From Mugil cephalus (taxonomy: Eukaryota > Chordata > Actinopteri > Mugiliformes > Mugilidae): 64,000 nt of DNA. Shown piece by piece: positions 1 to 28,159 of this stretch. Made by a program: the position numbers and the translations under genes. Location: the NCBI RefSeq assembly GCF_022458985.1, contig NC_061771.1:13059001-13123000 (forward strand), read 5' to 3'. Position 1 is the stretch's first letter. Each line of letters starts with the position of its first letter. The notes under the pieces are model-generated. The model saw only the letters and a list, made by a program, of their open reading frames with translations, had not been told where the DNA came from and ran no database searches.

Positions 1-482
1 AAAAATAAGCTACTTTAAGCAACACACACAAACCTGATGGGCTGGTCTAAATGACTAAAAGAAGAGAAGCCACTCAGGCTAATCCACAAAGGGCTGTAAG
101 ACCTTGCCTTAGCAGCCTGTATCGACAGTATGGGGTTTCGTGTAAAGTACCTTTGAAGAAAAAATATAATAATAAAAATATAATATAATAAAAATAGCTG
201 TGCACTGAAAACCTGTAATTACCACATATGGACACAGAGGCCGCTGTTGTAGCTCTTCACCAGAAGTTACACAGCTTGGTTTAATGCAGTGTCACTCAGT
301 CACCCCCACCACCCTCCTCCTCTCCCTCCCTCTCTCTCTCTCTCCCTCTCTCTCTCTGCTGAGGCGCATGACTCCACTTGTTGCTTCAGTTTGTCTGCAT
401 CACTTCAGTGAGCAAGTGTTGCACACTGCTGGTCTTAGTTCAGGAAGGAAAAGAAAAGATATAGAAAAGCAGGGCAGATAAG
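1..482 (+). promoter_or_regulatory. 5' flank / 5' UTR of gpr83 with candidate upstream ORF
   Basis: This stretch precedes the gpr83 start codon. It holds a pyrimidine tract of mostly CTCTC at about 313-357. It also holds an ATG at 284 opening a 65-codon frame whose stop (479-481) lies one base before the gpr83 ATG at 483. If the transcript starts upstream of 284, that frame would be an upstream ORF. No TATA box or transcription start can be fixed from sequence alone, so the promoter position is unknown. Confidence 0.35.
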
Positions 483-16269
<15,787 letters not shown>

Positions 16270-18892
16270 CCGGAGACGGCGCCTACAATCCTGTTAAAAA
16301 TCACATGAAGTTGTTCTTTTTTAAACGAAGGGCAGTAAAATCTCAGAGGACACAGGATTTCAATTGCAGCAAGATAAAAGAAAAAGGCTTTTGTGATGAC
16401 CATGAGTCACGTCAAATAGCATCTCCGTGCTTTTTTTTTCTTTTTCTATTCTTATGGTTCACAAGAAAAGAAAAAAAAATCAACCTTTGAAATACCATTC
16501 TCACCCAGGATGCCAAACGCAATTGCACACACATTAAAACCTTTCAGTTGATTGGTGGTCACGATAACGGAGGCAGTGACTCAGTGACTGATTTTCTAAC
16601 TGTGAGTCTTTTCATTAAGCAGCCTTCCCGAGTCTGCACTGTTGACGAGCTCTGCTAATAAGTTTACCTCTACAGCTTCAGTTTTCCATTCAAGTGCAGT
16701 ATTTTTCAATTTGTTTGTCCTTCACTGTTGTTTATCTAGAGGACTTACAGGGTATATTACATTTGGGGAAAAAATAATAGATAAATATTACTGCAGTCAG
16801 ATTTATCTTATATTTATTTTAGTTCCACTTTAAGTGCTTCAAAGGCCACAGTGATAAATTCCAACACAGTGATCTGTAAAAATGTTTATCAGTGGCCTTG
16901 CTAGTGTCCGCAAAGTAAGACTACGAATGAATGAACTGAATGAAGGAAAAACAGTCACGAATTGGTGGTGACACGCTTGTTATAGAAGCTTTAAAAAGAT
17001 CTGATTAGCACTAAATAATCGTGCAACCACGTGGGTGTAATGAATGCATTTTTCCAAGTGCACGTTTGCACAATGTAAGTTTAAAAACAAGGTCGGCCCT
17101 GCTGGGTGGCACGGGAATATATATATAAGTGTTTGTTTTTCTGTGTTGGCCCTGTGATGCAGTGGCCATACATCCAGGGACATTATGTTGATGTCATGTA
17201 AACATATGTTGTTGCGTAATTTCATCGAGCATCCATGTAAACGGTTCCTTTTTTAAGCTTTCATCTGACAGTAATGGATTTCATTTTCCCTTTTTCCATA
17301 CACGGATTTTTTAAATAACAAAACGATGTCACTCGTACCTTGACATGTTTTTGCCTTCCTCAGAAGGGTCACCGATGGTAGGGTGACCTGGTCTTATCAG
17401 CTGATGTTGACCGAGGCGTGACCATCCTGTCGATTTGGACAGCTGTCGACGTGATTGGACGGTCACGCTGTCCATTAAGGAAGAGTCGTCCACACAGAAG
17501 ACTCAATGAACACCGCTAAGCATTCGCCATCTGAATGTGGATATTGTTGTCAGACCTTTGGTCAATCAAACATCCAAGGCATACAAGTAAATATTGGCAC
17601 GTTATTCATGTTTTTTGTCATTTTAAGAATCGTCTGGTTGTGGATTTCAGCAGTACATTCATAAATGCAACCACCTTCTTTACTTCATATCCTCACATGT
17701 TGAAACAAGGAGGATTATGCAAGCTTGAATTTACACTTTAATCAACAGAAGAAGAAAAAAAAAAAGGAGAAAGTCAAGTAGAATGTACATCCAGAATATT
17801 TTTACATATATCTCAGGTACACTTTAACAAGTCTCTGCAGAGTATCAAGAATACACACACAGGACCAGAATACAGCTAAGCAAATAAGAGCAATGAGCTG
17901 AAGTAACGAATGATCGTATGACCAGCATTTCAAGTTTTGCGTATTCTAGTTTTTCAAACTTTTTCATGTAAACTCAGGCCAGATTAACTGCTGGCACTTT
18001 TTGTAAATACAACATAGATGTGGTTACTTGACTGTGATGTTTACACTGAGCTTACTGTACGAAAATAAATGAAAATGTTTGCTGGTTACGTGTCCTCGCC
18101 GCCTTTTAAAATACCATCCATATCATCTGCACAAACACACAAAACGTGTTAATCAAATAAGCAACAATTTTGTGCCATGTTGTCATGGCAATGAAGATAC
18201 ATAGATTTATGGGTGGTAATGAGTGTGACAGGTTTAGTGGTGCTCTGTAATTGTGTATCAGTGTTATGGAAGGGGTTGTGTAGGAAACTTTTCTCTACAC
18301 AAAACATCACATTTACACGTTAATTCAGTCAAAGAATGGATGAAATTAAAACCAGCTAAGAAGACAATTGTTGTTTTTAGTGTTTTTGTGGGGAAAAAAA
18401 GAATATTTTTGTGTAGTAAAATGTGTGTACATATTCAAATGGGTATACTTGTAGTGTGTAAAAGAAAAAATGTGTATAATGTGATTTTTTGTTTTTCTTA
18501 CCCATGAACTCAATGTTTGCTTTACTTTTTGGCTTACTTACTCGTGGCTTACTTGTGAGCACCTGCAAAAATAAAACCTTTGCAACGTTAATGTGTTTGT
18601 TTTTTTTGAATGTCTCTCTTGAGTGAAGTTTCAGGAAAGTGACATTTTGCTGCCTCTGTAACACCATTATGACAAATAGGATAAAAAATACAATAAATAA
18701 ATACAATTAAGCCCGATCCCAGACATTCACTTTGAAAGTTCAGGCTTTTTTCTTTCTTTTGAGCCAGTACAATCAAATCCTGTTCTGATAGAATATATTA
18801 ACACGAGGCATATGGTGCTAAAGAAAAACCGAATCAGTGGTTCATCATTTCAAACACGATTGGCCTTCAAAAAACGTTGAGGCTTCATATGT
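16270..18892. other. gpr83 3' UTR and intergenic sequence
   Basis: No second gene is visible. A possible polyadenylation signal AATAAA lies at 18064-18069, but the real 3' end of gpr83 could be nearer. The region is AT-rich with T runs, and the longest frames have no domains. Confidence 0.5.
17026..17120. repeat. Dispersed repeat, copy A
   Basis: GTGGGTGTAATGAATGCATT, then CACGTTTGCACA, then CCCTGCTGGGTGGCACGG. The same three blocks in the same order recur at about 19246-19355. The shared GGGTGGNACGG block resembles the promoter-like head of common fish short repeats. Confidence 0.6.
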
Positions 18893-18905
18893 ATATATAT
18901 ATGTG

Positions 18906-18971
<66 letters not shown>

Positions 18972-19015
18972 TATATATATATATATATACACACATGCAT
19001 ATATATATATAGTTG
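18893..19015. repeat. Long (TA)n microsatellite
   Basis: About 120 bp of nearly pure TATA dinucleotides with a few TATG/TACA interruptions. An ORF read through it is meaningless. Confidence 0.97.
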
Positions 19016-19245
19016 TTGTTGGGAAATTGCACTCTGATCTGATGGACTGAAGCAGCACTTAAGTGACTATTATGATACCAGTCCCCACATCCTATGTCCA
19101 TTAGACAAACAATGGCTTTGGCTGTTCTCCATTTATGTCCCCAATGCTTTCATACAGGACTCTTATCTTTATCTTAGTAAAATTTCAGTTCCTTCAAAAG
19201 CCCCATTGATGAAATCCAACATAGGGATCTTTGAAAAAACATAGT

Positions 19246-19385
19246 GTGGGTGTAATGAATGCATTTTTCTGCATGTTTGCACATTGTGCATTTAAAAAAA
19301 AAAAAAAAAGGTTTAATGAGAGAGTAGGTTGGACCTGCTGGGTGGAACGGTAGCACATGATTAGCACAGTTAACAACTTTGCCTT
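19246..19385. repeat. Dispersed repeat, copy B
   Basis: This carries the same blocks as 17026-17120, split by an A15-type run (about 19293-19310). It then reads GGTGGAACGGTAGCACATGA, which resembles the GGTGGCACGGTGGCGCAGTG head of a widespread teleost interspersed repeat. Confidence 0.6.
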
Positions 19386-19819
19386 TGTTTTTCACCTGTG
19401 TCCCCATTGCTCTCATTTCGTACAGTTTCAAACAAATGTGGAAGAGAAAATAAGGACCGTGGAGTGGAATGGGCTGCTGCACTAACTTGTGTATTTATTT
19501 AAATGCCTTGGTCAATCAGGATATTTGCATTTATTTACATTTTTACAATCTAATCTGGGTAAAACCAGGATACTTTGTCAATGTACTCATTTTCAGTTCT
19601 GCAGTGCACCGTAATGTTCACGTAACTTTGTGAATTTTAATAAATTTATTCATTTATTTGCATGTTTGTATTCAATCAGTGTGAACATTTCTCTATCTTC
19701 AAAAAGCCTGCATCGTGTTGAAAGCAAATGTAAATGCACAAGCTGTCCACATGCGAAGCTGTGTGACATGTTAAGTACAATCCTCATTTCCTCTGTTTCT
19801 GGTGCAGCTGAGGTAGCTG

Positions 19820-19820
<1 letters not shown>

Positions 19821-19883
<63 letters not shown>

Positions 19884-19915
19884 GAGATACTGTATTGATC
19901 CCTGAGGGGAAATTC
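19821..19915 (-). repeat. (AAT)n array plus LINE 3' tail
   Basis: About twenty AAT/ATA units (19821-19882) are followed by a segment whose reverse complement reads GAATTTCCCCTCAGGGATCA. That is the typical 3' tail of a fish non-LTR retrotransposon. The same tail in plus orientation is at about 33230-33265 and 48100-48145. The microsatellite is therefore probably the slippage tail of a minus-strand LINE fragment extending to about 20060. Confidence 0.65.
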
Positions 19916-20069
19916 TGTTCGTGCTCTTTGACTAATCCATTTATTCACACAGTAGTGTGTACAGTTGGTGGTCTGCAGCCTCAGGTAGACACGCAGAGCA
20001 AATTGAGGGTTTGTGTAGCAGGCTGTTTTCTGCGTTGTGTTATACAGTTGGGAAGTGAGACACACACTG

Positions 20070-22300
20070 GTGTTGAGAATCTATGAAGTTTAATCTTCAG
20101 AATGAAGAAAAAAGCAGAGACGTCACACCGAGCCCACACTGCAACCCTCCACCAATCTGCTCCGAGCTCACACAGCTCTGACACTGTATACTACACAATA
20201 TATACGGCATAGCTCACACACATACAATTAATGTGGAGACACAGTACACTATATAAAAAAAAAATCCAATATACGTAAAACCTTGATTAAAAGTGCAATG
20301 AAAATGCATCAAATCTTTCCCACACACCTTCCACAGCATAAAAATTAAATCACCAACATTAGCTCATATGTTTTATATTACAAAAATATAGTATAGGCAA
20401 CCAGCATACCTTTAGAATAAAACTGCAGCTCTCCACCAGTCTACACGAAAAAAAGATTACCTGGGTGACTAAACCAGACTAACCAGACCTGACTAAACCT
20501 GGGTGACTAAACTAAACCATATGGGAAATTGTGAGGGGGACACCTGTTCACGGCACCATCCAGCAGATTTTCAATTTTCAGATTTTTTTTTTTTCTATTG
20601 GATTCAGGTATTGGATTGAGCTGAAGCCATTCTTGTTTTTATATGAATGTGTGCTGAAGACGTTTCACCGTCATCATATTGGCTTTTTCAGTTATGAATG
20701 ACTTGTGTGTTTTTATTAGGAACATCTGTGGGTGGTGCACACTTGAAACTCACATGACTAGAGTCTGCCAACAACCAGATATGCAACTGTAAATGGAGCA
20801 ATTTGGCAAAATTAACGTGGGTGGTGTGCTGTTTTTCCATGATCAGTGTTACTCTCACAATGTACTCCAGACTCAAGGGCGTGAATAGGAGTGAAAACTT
20901 CAGAGAGGTGGCTTCCTCTAGAACTGATGAAAGCACTTAAGTAGTGAAATTTCTCAAAGACACCTTGGACAACTTGTTTGACCTAGGTGGTCTCCTGTCC
21001 ACCACTGAGACTGTGTATCTGAAGATGACTGATGGGTTTTGATTGAAGCTGCAACTGAGTGGCAGGGAGTCACACAAATCACAATCAGCGTCAAATTACC
21101 ACACTGTTTTGTCACCGATGGAACACCACATTAGCATAAATGTAGATAATTTCAAATACTATGGGTGACCTTTGAGCTAAAAGGACACGTTGCACTACCG
21201 GGTCAACACAAAGCCATTTGCAGAACACCTTTGCTGTAAGAATGACATGTTACTGGAGGTATAATGGAAAGGAAGTGCACTATGCTCACATGTTTCCACT
21301 CACCTTGTAGTACACATGGCAGCTGTGTAATGATGTAATAATAATGAAAAAAAAGAAAAGACTCTGGAAGAGTCTAATTTATGCCATCTGTGACTCCCAT
21401 TATCACATGAAATAACTTCACTGTAGTTATGACAAGCCTATCAAGCCCTGAACAGCAGTGATGAGTCATTAAGTGTCAAAGTCATTTGTGGAAGGGTAGT
21501 AATCGCCTGTACAAATTCAATTAATTCAAGTGTCACGTGAAGAGACAGAAGGATTTGTGGAAGCCTGCATCCACAGAAGATCTGCAGTTAGTCCTTCAGA
21601 AACTCTGTGAAATGCAGCTAGAAGAATTGATGCTGTCTTCAAGGCAAAGGGTGGTCACACCAAATATCACACCATTTTTGAAAGAATTCTTAGTTTAAAA
21701 CATTCTCTCACACATGCCCAAGGTTTTGCAAAGTAAAAAAGTCAAAAGTGTTAGGCAGGAAAAAAAATGCTGTAAACTATGAATACTTTCAGATGTCCAG
21801 CAGTGTCATCAGCTTAGAATTGTTTAGAAACCAGTGTGACCCAGGTACACATGTTAACACATTAAAGTACAAGTAAGGTGAGTCAGGCCACAGTGGCAGT
21901 TAATGGTGTAGGTCACGTAAATTGTTAATCTTGAACCTCTCGGAACGATAAGGTTTTCCGGTGAATCACAGCTGAGGTGGCCAAACTTGGCTTTATCAGG
22001 ACGGCAAAACAAATGAAGGAGAAACTTAAAAAATTCAAGGCCACAGATAAAGAGGCCACAGACCAAGTAGGGAAGCTTGCCTTGAATCCATTACACCGTT
22101 GGCGCCGTCCTCTGCTTAGTTTTGTATCTTTTATTACGTTCATTGTGTTCTGCTTGAAGCATAATAAATGCATAACGATTGTTTAACAATCTTTCCAACA
22201 ACTTTCTAACTGTGTGGCATGCTGTTGCTAGTAGCAACTAGATAGTGGACTAGTTGTGTTGCATTTTTTTTTTAGATCGATCCATTTCTCTTTCAAGTGA
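20070..22300. other. Intergenic sequence, no gene seen
   Basis: No frame longer than about 85 codons and no known domain. The text is consistent with old unidentifiable repeats (for example the GAAGACGTTTCACCGTCATC segment at 20655). I found no terminal repeats that would define an element. Confidence 0.5.
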
Positions 22301-24227
22301 TACTTTGTGGTGAGGATGATGTTTGAAATAGCGCCCAAAAAAGAGGAAAGGAAAAAGACTTAAACTCCCAGTGCTCCAAGAAATTGCAAGAGTGATGGAG
22401 ACAGCAGATTACCGGGCAGAAAAGATGGAGAAATTAACAGTGAATGCTGTGGAAAAGAAACATGACAAAGACAGAGATAAATATGTAAGAGCAATAAAAA
22501 CAACTCAATATCAGTCACCACATGATGAACACAGCATCAAGTGACACCTGATGTGGACGTGCAGGACATATGAGCCGTGAGCGCACAGTAAAAAAGAACA
22601 AAAAGTGTAATAACTGCGTAAACAGTGTCATAACCACAGTAACACAACAAGGACCCAGTGACAGTGACCATGTGTTTACAATTAACGATTACGCTGCAGA
22701 GGGAATACTGTCCATATTAATAACTGACCAACCTGAAGACATGTTGACAGCTGAAGTCACAGAGTGACATTAACCTACAGTGCCGAGAAAAGAGAGTCAA
22801 GCCATTCGGATCTATAACTCCACATAAAAGGTGTTTTCACTGCTGAATTCAACATCACAAACAGTCACAGCAGCGATCCAAGTGACCGAAGGGTCTGTGT
22901 GTTAGGCAGACACATTGTTATCAAGTTGGGACTTTTACACATTCGCCTTATCGGACAGGTGAACACGGTCCAGCCACAAGATGTAACTGCTTTCACAGCC
23001 GAGCTAGAGGACAAACACAAAGACTGTTTTCAAGGGTTACTAAAACTGAAGGATTGTCAGCTGAAGCTGCATGTGGATGGTAGCGTACAGCCAGTCGCAC
23101 AGCCTGTTTGCAGAATACAAGTTCAGTGTTAGAAAACAAGTGGGAGAGAAACTGAAACAACTTGAGGAAGGAGATGTCATTGAAAGAGTTAACGGACCAA
23201 CACCATGGGTATCACCTCTAGTTGTGACGCATGGTAAGAAAGAGCCTAGACTGTGTGGACATGCGCAGAGCAAATGAGGCCATAGTACAAGAAAGGAGGA
23301 CCTGACTGGAGCCACTGTATTCTCAAAACTGAAGTGGAGATACCATCAAATTGAGTTGGAGCCAGAGTCCAGGTCATTCACCACTTTAGTAACACAGACA
23401 GGATTATGCCGTTATAAGAGACCGATGTTTGGTATCTCATCTGCCCCCGAGACATATCAACACATCATTGGACAAGTTCTATAAGGCATCCCTGGTGTGC
23501 ACAACATATCGGATGACATCATCGTTTCAGGAGAAACCATACAGCAACATGATGAGAGACTACATCAAGTACTGCAACAACTGCAACAGAGACAACTGAC
23601 GGTCAGCATCAAAAAGTGCCAGTTCAGAATGTCACAAATGGAATTCATGGGCCATGTTTTGTCAAAAAATGGAATAGGAGAAGCCCAGTGTAAGATTAAG
23701 CAACGAATGCTGCTGAGATGAGAAGCTTTTTAGGTCTCGTGAGCTATTGTAGAAGGTTCATCCCTAATTTAGCCACAACATCAGAACCACTGGGGAGGCT
23801 GACAAGGCAATCCTGCAAATGGACATGGGGATCAGAGCAGAAAACAGCTTTTCTGTTGAAAAGTTGAAGAGACAGCTGACCAGTTCACATGTAGTGGCGT
23901 ATTACATGTAACAAGATACAGACACCTGTGGTGGTGGATGCTAGTCCAGAGGGATTAGGAGCAATACTGAGCCAGAAACAAAATGATGGTACACACAAAT
24001 GTGTCTACTACGCTAGCAGAGCCTTGTCTGATGTAGAGCGTCGATATTCCCAAGGTGAAAACGAAGCGCTCGCTATTGTGTGGCATGTGAGAAAGTCCAT
24101 GTATTTCTCTATGGAAAAGACTTGTGCTGGTCACAGACCATAAACCTCTGGAGACGATCTCTTCACCAAAGTCTAAACCTCCTGCCAGGATGGGCTTTAG
24201 GGCTGCAGCCCTATCGCTATCACGCCC

Positions 24228-25760
24228 TGAAATTGATTTTTGTTCTAACAGGTAACCAGTGCAAAGATCAGGTGTGATGTGTTGATATTTTTTGGTACCA
24301 GTGAGAATACATGCAGCTGCATTTTCAATTAGTTGTAACCTCTGAATACTTGAATTCGGGAGTCCAGTGAATAAACCATTACAGTAATCTAATCTACTTG
24401 TTATAAATGCGTGGATTAATTTTGCCGAGTCTGATTTTAACAGAAAGTCCCTCAATTTGGAGACATTTTAGAGATGATAAAAAGATGATCTTGTGATGTG
24501 ATTGATATGACTTCTGAAATTTAGATTGCTGTCGATAATTACACCCAGATTCTTTGCTTCAGTTTTGCTTTTGAGAGAGAGAGTTGAGATGCACTGCGAT
24601 TTTCAGTCTCTGAGCCTGTGCACCAAAGATGATTATTTCTGTTTTGTTTTTGTTTAGTTGTGAAAAGTTTTCTGACATCCATTGATTAATATCTTTGATA
24701 CACTGAGTGAGGGATAATATGGGTCATCTGGGTGTAGTGAAATGCAAAGTTGCGAATCATCTGCATAATTATGGTAACTAAGATTATGTTTGCGTATGAC
24801 ATGAGAGAGTGGAAGCATGTAGAGATTGAAAAGCAGGGGTCCAAGAATTGACCCTTGAGGTACCCCACATGTAATGTTCATTTTGTTTGAGTTGACTTCA
24901 CCAATGGAGACACAAAACTGTCTATTACAAAGGTGGGTTCTGAACCAATTTAGAACTGGGCTAGACAAGCCAACCCACCTTTCAAGCCTTTCCAGTAAAA
25001 TTTTGTGGCCAACTGTGTCAAACGCAGAGCTAAGATCAAGTAGAACAAGAAATTGAAATTTTTTTGGAGTCTGTGTTTATACGTAGATCATTTAAAACTT
25101 CAATAAGTGCAGTTTCTGTGTTATGGTGGGGATGAAAACCAGACTGATAAGTATCTAAAAGGCTATTTGATGCAAGACAATTCTTGAGCTGAATGTAAAC
25201 TGTTTTTTCAAGTATTTTGCTAAGGAATGGTAAGTTGGAGATGGGCCTATAATTTGCAATGACATTGTGATCCAGATTGTTCTTCTTCAGAAGTGGTTTG
25301 ATGACAGCTGTTGTTAGTGATGTGGGAAATATACCTGACTGAAGAGACCAGTTAATGATATGTAGAACCTCTGGTGCTAGGGAGTTAACGACAGTTTTGA
25401 AAAATGCAGTTGGGAGAGGATCCAGGCAGCAGGTCGAGGACCTGAGCTGATCAACAATATTGTCAAGTTCTGTCAGATCTAAACAGTTAAAGTGAGACAT
25501 GACACAGGGGTAGTTCCTGGAGAAAGGAATGGTGAGTTCAGTGCTAGATTTAAGGGCACTAATGTTTTGGCTAATAGTAATGATTTTGTTATTAAATAAA
25601 AGAACCAAATTGATCACATTTTTCTGAGGACAACATTTCAGAGGGAATGGTGGGTGTTGTGTGAACAAGCCTGTCAACAGTGGAGGAATTCTACTTGTAT
25701 TGTTGGAATTGTACCCCACTGTAGTTATTGTAGAATTGTATCAAAACCTGTGATTGGAGT
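24228..25760 (-). mobile_element. L2-like LINE fragment nested in the Gypsy element
   Basis: Minus-strand reverse transcriptase. It has AVIKPLLKKNNLD and NYRPISNLPFLSKILEK, then QSGFHPHHNTETALIEV, then GVPQGSILGPLLF. The catalytic NYADDSQL is coded at about 24757-24768. The C-terminal AFITSRLDYCNGLFTGLP and LHWLPVRTKINF follow. A frameshift lies near 25036-24970. The fragment lacks its 5' part and also its own 3' end: coding stops abruptly at about 24228, where Gypsy RNase H sequence resumes. It was probably a passenger inserted into an already integrated Gypsy copy. Confidence 0.88.
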
Positions 25761-26808
25761 AAATGTGCTTATGAGACAGTTAAATCTGAGCTTTCCGCTG
25801 TGGAAAAGATAGTGTTGACAGGTTCCAGAATTGTAAGTCCTCATTCTGCACGACGACAGACCCTCATGTTAGCACGTCAAGATAACCAAGGAAATGTGAA
25901 AACGAAACAGAGACTAAAAACAAACGTGTGGTGGCCAGGAATCGATAAAGAAGCAGAGGAGCCAGTGAGTCATGTCATGCCACATCAACAGACTGACAGA
26001 ATGGACTTGTGTGGCCCGTTTCCATCAGGTCACCATCTACTGCTACTAACCGAGTGTTGTTATCCTTCAGAACCCCACCTCTGTGAACATTATCCATCGT
26101 CTGAGACACGCATTTGCAACACACAGACTCCCAGAATGCATCGTGACAGACAAAGGCAATCCATTTCTATCAAGGGAATTCAAAACATATTTACAGGAGC
26201 ATGGGATCACGCATCACCGTGTCACGCCATATTGGTCTCAGGCAAATGGTGAAGTTGAAAGGCAGAACAGAACACTTTGTAAGGCCAGGGAAAAGACTGG
26301 CGCAGTCTGGCTGAGTTGGATGCATTTCTTCTGGCTTATCGCAGCACCCCTCACTGTGTCACAGGTCACAGTCCAGATCAGAACCAAACTTCCTGAACTG
26401 TCAGAACCACAGCTACAACCTACACTACAGGATGCTGCTGTTCGTCAGGCTGATGCTGTAAAGGAGGAGAAGGATTCAGAAGAGCAGACCTCAAAGGACC
26501 AAGAGACTGCCAACTCATCTCACAGACTGTGTGACTCAGACAGAAAGTGCTGTAAAGGGCCAGAATAATCCCCAGCATATGTCTTAGCGGCAGGGTAGTC
26601 TACCCCTCACTATTCAGGTTATAACATCAAAGAAAAATGAATGAAAATGCACTTTCTGCAGTTAAGGCAGACTTGTAAGCTAAAGATGGATGTTTGGATG
26701 CAATTTGTTTAAAAAGAACTGACCTAACTCCTAACAGACAGGAGAAAGAGAATCAACATAAGAAGGCTAAGAAGGAATAATAAGTTTAACCCTGAGCTGT
26801 CTCTCATG

Positions 26809-26810
<2 letters not shown>

Positions 26811-26849
<39 letters not shown>
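26811..26849. repeat. (CA)n microsatellite
   Basis: Nineteen or so CA units inside the 3' LTR-like flank of the Gypsy element. Confidence 0.97.
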
Positions 26850-26851
<2 letters not shown>

Positions 26852-27269
26852 GAATCTCTCTGTAAAGGAGGGGAGGAGAGAGAGTTTTTCAGTACAAGAA
26901 AAACAACATTATGAAACCTCAGTCATAACAGTGTGGAGAAGAGACTCAAATAAACAAGCATGGTAGTGACTGTCTGACCGGAGCCTGGTTATTGATGTCG
27001 AATTGCAATAAGGAAATATTACCCGCCTTCTATTAGGTTTTGTTCTTATTAAATGCTTTTTGTTTGAACCCCTGCCTCATCTGGTGTCCTACATCTGGGT
27101 CCTTTCATGCAATCTACCTCTGTAAACAAACAAGTAACACGCGTGGTCATACTAGTACTGCTAAAATAAATAAATAAATAAATAAAATAAACATAACACC
27201 CCTATGAGAGCTGCTGAATTTATGCTTTTAACACATGGATAATGAAAAAATCTGGATCTCAGTTGTATA

Positions 27270-27960
27270 AAGGACACCACGCTCATCTGTGCACTCTACA
27301 AGAAGGGACAGAGCAGGCTCTACCCTCTGAGGAGACTGAGGTCTTGTGGAGTGAAGAAGACAGTCCTTCTATGACTCTGTAGTGGCATCGGTCATTCTGT
27401 GCAGAGTGGTCGGCTGGAGCAGCAGCATCACAGACGGGGAGAGGAAGAAGCTGGACAAGGTCATCAGGAGGTGACAGGAGATACCTGGCTAAACTGTCCT
27501 CCATGCTGGACAACGAGCACCACTCCCTGCAGGGTGACCTGACAGCGCAGAGAAGCAGCTTGAGCACCCTCACTGTGTGAGGGAACGATATAGACGGCCT
27601 TTCCTTCCTGCTGCTGTGAGGCTCTACAGCTGACACTCATAATGTGTGCAATATTATTAACCCTCAAGGTTTAAATACTCTAATCCTTTCACTACTTATT
27701 CTGTACAGTCCTGTGCAATATCTGTTATATATTCGTTTGCAATTCAATACTTTTTGTTACAATCCAATTACTTTTTGTTGCAATTCATTACTTACTGAAT
27801 ATATATGCCAATACTTGTATATTGTTTATTCTATTCTTCTTTTATTAATCTTATTATTTATCTTTTTCACTCTTTGTTCTTGTTATTTGTCTGCACTATC
27901 TATGCTGTTGCAGACTGCAATTTCCCCACTGTGGGGCAAATGAAGGTTTCTATTCTCATC
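27270..27960 (+). mobile_element. Non-LTR retrotransposon 3' fragment
   Basis: The plus strand encodes a broken C-terminus of a fish LINE reverse transcriptase. It reads LYKKGQSRLYPLRRLRSCGV near 27290-27350, then across frameshifts DTWLNC/LSSMLDNEHHSLQ and a FPSCCCEAL-like end. It closes with GCAATTTCCCCACTGTGGGG and AATGAAGGTTT, a typical LINE tail. Related pieces lie at 32485-33265 and 33780-34100. Confidence 0.7.
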
Positions 27961-27961
27961 C

Positions 27962-28158
27962 CATCTCGTCTTCTACTACCGTTTAATCCTCACTAGGATT
28001 GCGGGGGTTTCTGGAGCATGTCCCAGCAGTCACTGGGCAAGAGGCAGGGTACACCCTGGACAGGTCGCCAGCCTATCACAGGGCTAACACAGAGACCAAA
28101 AACCATTCACACTCACACCTAGGGTCAATTTTAGAGTCACCAATCAGCCTAACGAACA
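27962..28158 (+). repeat. Common teleost interspersed repeat
   Basis: Contains ATCCTCACTAGGATTGCGGG, GTACACCCTGGACAGGTCGC and CACACCTAGGGTCAATTTTA. These are the recognisable blocks of a repeat widespread in bony fish. Partial copies occur at 34519-34592 and 37510-37580. Confidence 0.75.
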
Positions 28159-28159
28159 C

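Larger units (their letters stand above)
22310..27115 (+). mobile_element. Gypsy-type LTR retrotransposon, inactive, interrupted by a LINE
   Basis: Pol domains occur in order on the plus strand. A protease tail lies near 22890 (LGRHIVIKLGLLHI). Reverse transcriptase covers about 22980-23720, with GPTPWVSPLV and a core NISDDIIVSG (SDD rather than YxDD, which I recall as usual in one fish Gypsy lineage). RNase H lies at 23928-24120 (VVDASPEGLGAIL). Integrase lies at 25785-26300, with KQRLKTNVWWPGID, CIVTDKGNPF and YWSQANGEVERQNRT. A weak gag region precedes 22800. A stop in RT (TAA near 23482) and several frameshifts make it dead. The 3' flank 26578-27115 is LTR-like. No matching 5' LTR was found. 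An L2-like LINE splits RNase H from integrase. Confidence 0.9.

Noticed and set aside
18850-19101. 83-codon frame rich in Tyr-Ile
   Set aside because: It reads straight through the (TA)n microsatellite and is an artefact.
19784-20065. Poly-Tyr/poly-Asn frames
   Set aside because: Translation of the (AAT)n array on either strand; not a protein.
22569-22764. Candidate zinc knuckle in Gypsy gag
   Set aside because: Only one KKCNNC pair is visible and the CCHC spacing is not completed; kept as part of the Gypsy element without a separate call.
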